From assembly GCA_937891975.1 (NCBI GenBank), contig CALAUA010000011.1, positions 1 through 30,290 of the forward strand: DNA of 30,290 nucleotides. Direction: 5' to 3'. Source of the stretch: an uncultured Bacteroidales bacterium (lineage in GTDB: Bacteria > Bacteroidota > Bacteroidia > Bacteroidales > Paludibacteraceae). The notes under the pieces were generated by a model. It was not told where the DNA came from, did not search any database, and saw only the letters and a program-made list of their open reading frames with translations. This document shows, piece after piece, positions 30,036 to 30,290 of the stretch (its first letter is position 1; the number at the start of each line of letters is the position of its first letter). Both the position numbers and the translations under genes were made by a program.

Positions 30036-30063
30036 GAGAGGGGCGGAATTGCCCCTCTTTTTT
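30036..30063 (+). terminator. Terminator of hpf
   Basis: The stem AGAGGGGC (30037-30044) and GCCCCTCT (30051-30058) with loop GGAATT, followed by a T-run. Confidence 0.93.
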
Positions 30064-30290
30064 CTGTCAAAAAGCACTTTTTTTGCAAAAAAATGCATTT
30101 TTTCCGTAAAATATTTGGTCCATTTCGGGCTATCGCCCTTGCATTTAGCGACGCGGCAGTACCTTCGGACGCCGCCTGGTACCTCACTGCCTTCGGTACC
30201 ATTCCCCCGAAGCTACGGTCGCAAAATGCAGCCCATGACCGTCATTTTTCTGCCAAAAAGCACTTTTTTTACAAAAAAAATGCATTTTTT
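30061..30290. repeat. AT-rich direct repeats flanking a palindrome cluster
   Basis: A ~43-bp AT-rich block (TTTCTGNCAAAAAGCAC, then T-, A- and T-runs with TGCAT) starts at 30061 and again at 30247, an offset of 186 bp; the second copy runs off the window. The DNA between contains GGGC/GCCC (30127-30138), GCGGC/GCCGC (30153-30175), GGCAGT/ACTGCC (30155-30191), CTTCGG/CCGAAG (30191-30212) and CGGTC/GACCG (30216-30241). The AT-rich block also precedes the tRNA promoter at 3187, so a stable-RNA promoter probably lies just beyond the window. No gene is seen here. Confidence 0.75.

Overview
The window looks like a chromosomal segment of a Bacteroidales (Bacteroidota) bacterium. Nearly every transcription unit starts from the Bacteroidota sigma-type promoter (TTTG, about 20 bp, TAnnTTTG). 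Leaders are A/T-rich, with only one clear Shine-Dalgarno site (hpf). The large secreted proteins use modules typical of this phylum: Omp28-like, FISUMP-like, SusE/F- and CBM26-like, and divergent InlB B-repeats. Genus is not resolvable from sequence alone.

Layout. 1-3141 (minus strand) is housekeeping: a clpP-clpX unit (clpX truncated by the window edge), and a ttcA-like / DUF486-type membrane protein / low-molecular-weight tyrosine phosphatase operon. 3187-3635 (plus) is a tRNA operon, Gly(GCC)-Leu(CAG)-Leu(GAG), with promoter and terminator. 3654-26480 is a 23-kb accessory block of eight secreted-protein genes: one on the plus strand (Omp28/thioredoxin-like) and seven on the minus strand in five transcription units. 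27016-30063 (plus) holds two tandem deoxynucleoside kinases, a XerC/D tyrosine recombinase and the ribosome hibernation factor hpf. The last 230 bp are AT-rich direct repeats around a cluster of palindromes.

The 23-kb block is the most interesting part. Seven of its eight proteins have a type-I signal peptide and end in the same ~25-residue C-terminal motif (core NGQLIIIK-(N/D)-GVEY-x3-G, then K/Q at or near the end). Their bodies are unrelated: a CxxC thioredoxin-like protein, a zinc amidase, a CBM-like protein, a FISUMP-like protein and repetitive beta proteins. The motif reads as a common export or surface-anchoring tag, different from the classical T9SS type A domain. The five minus-strand units also share an extended promoter, TACCTTTGTCGCC. 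Two 348-bp blocks differing at one base carry the promoter of one gene plus the terminator and tag of the next gene, and a ~220-residue module is shared between two of the proteins. The locus therefore appears to evolve by duplication, gene conversion and module shuffling behind a conserved tag and promoter.

The non-coding DNA shows a second unexplained layer. Short tandem arrays of unrelated words have a period of exactly 7 bp or 11 bp. A cluster holds seven CTAG sites. Runs of micro-hairpins almost all have 3-nt loops. A 274-bp segment is bounded by 13-bp inverted repeats, and a tandem double-hairpin repeat abuts the xerC/D start codon. Several arrays touch or overlap stop codons, and two 7-bp arrays lie inside coding sequence.
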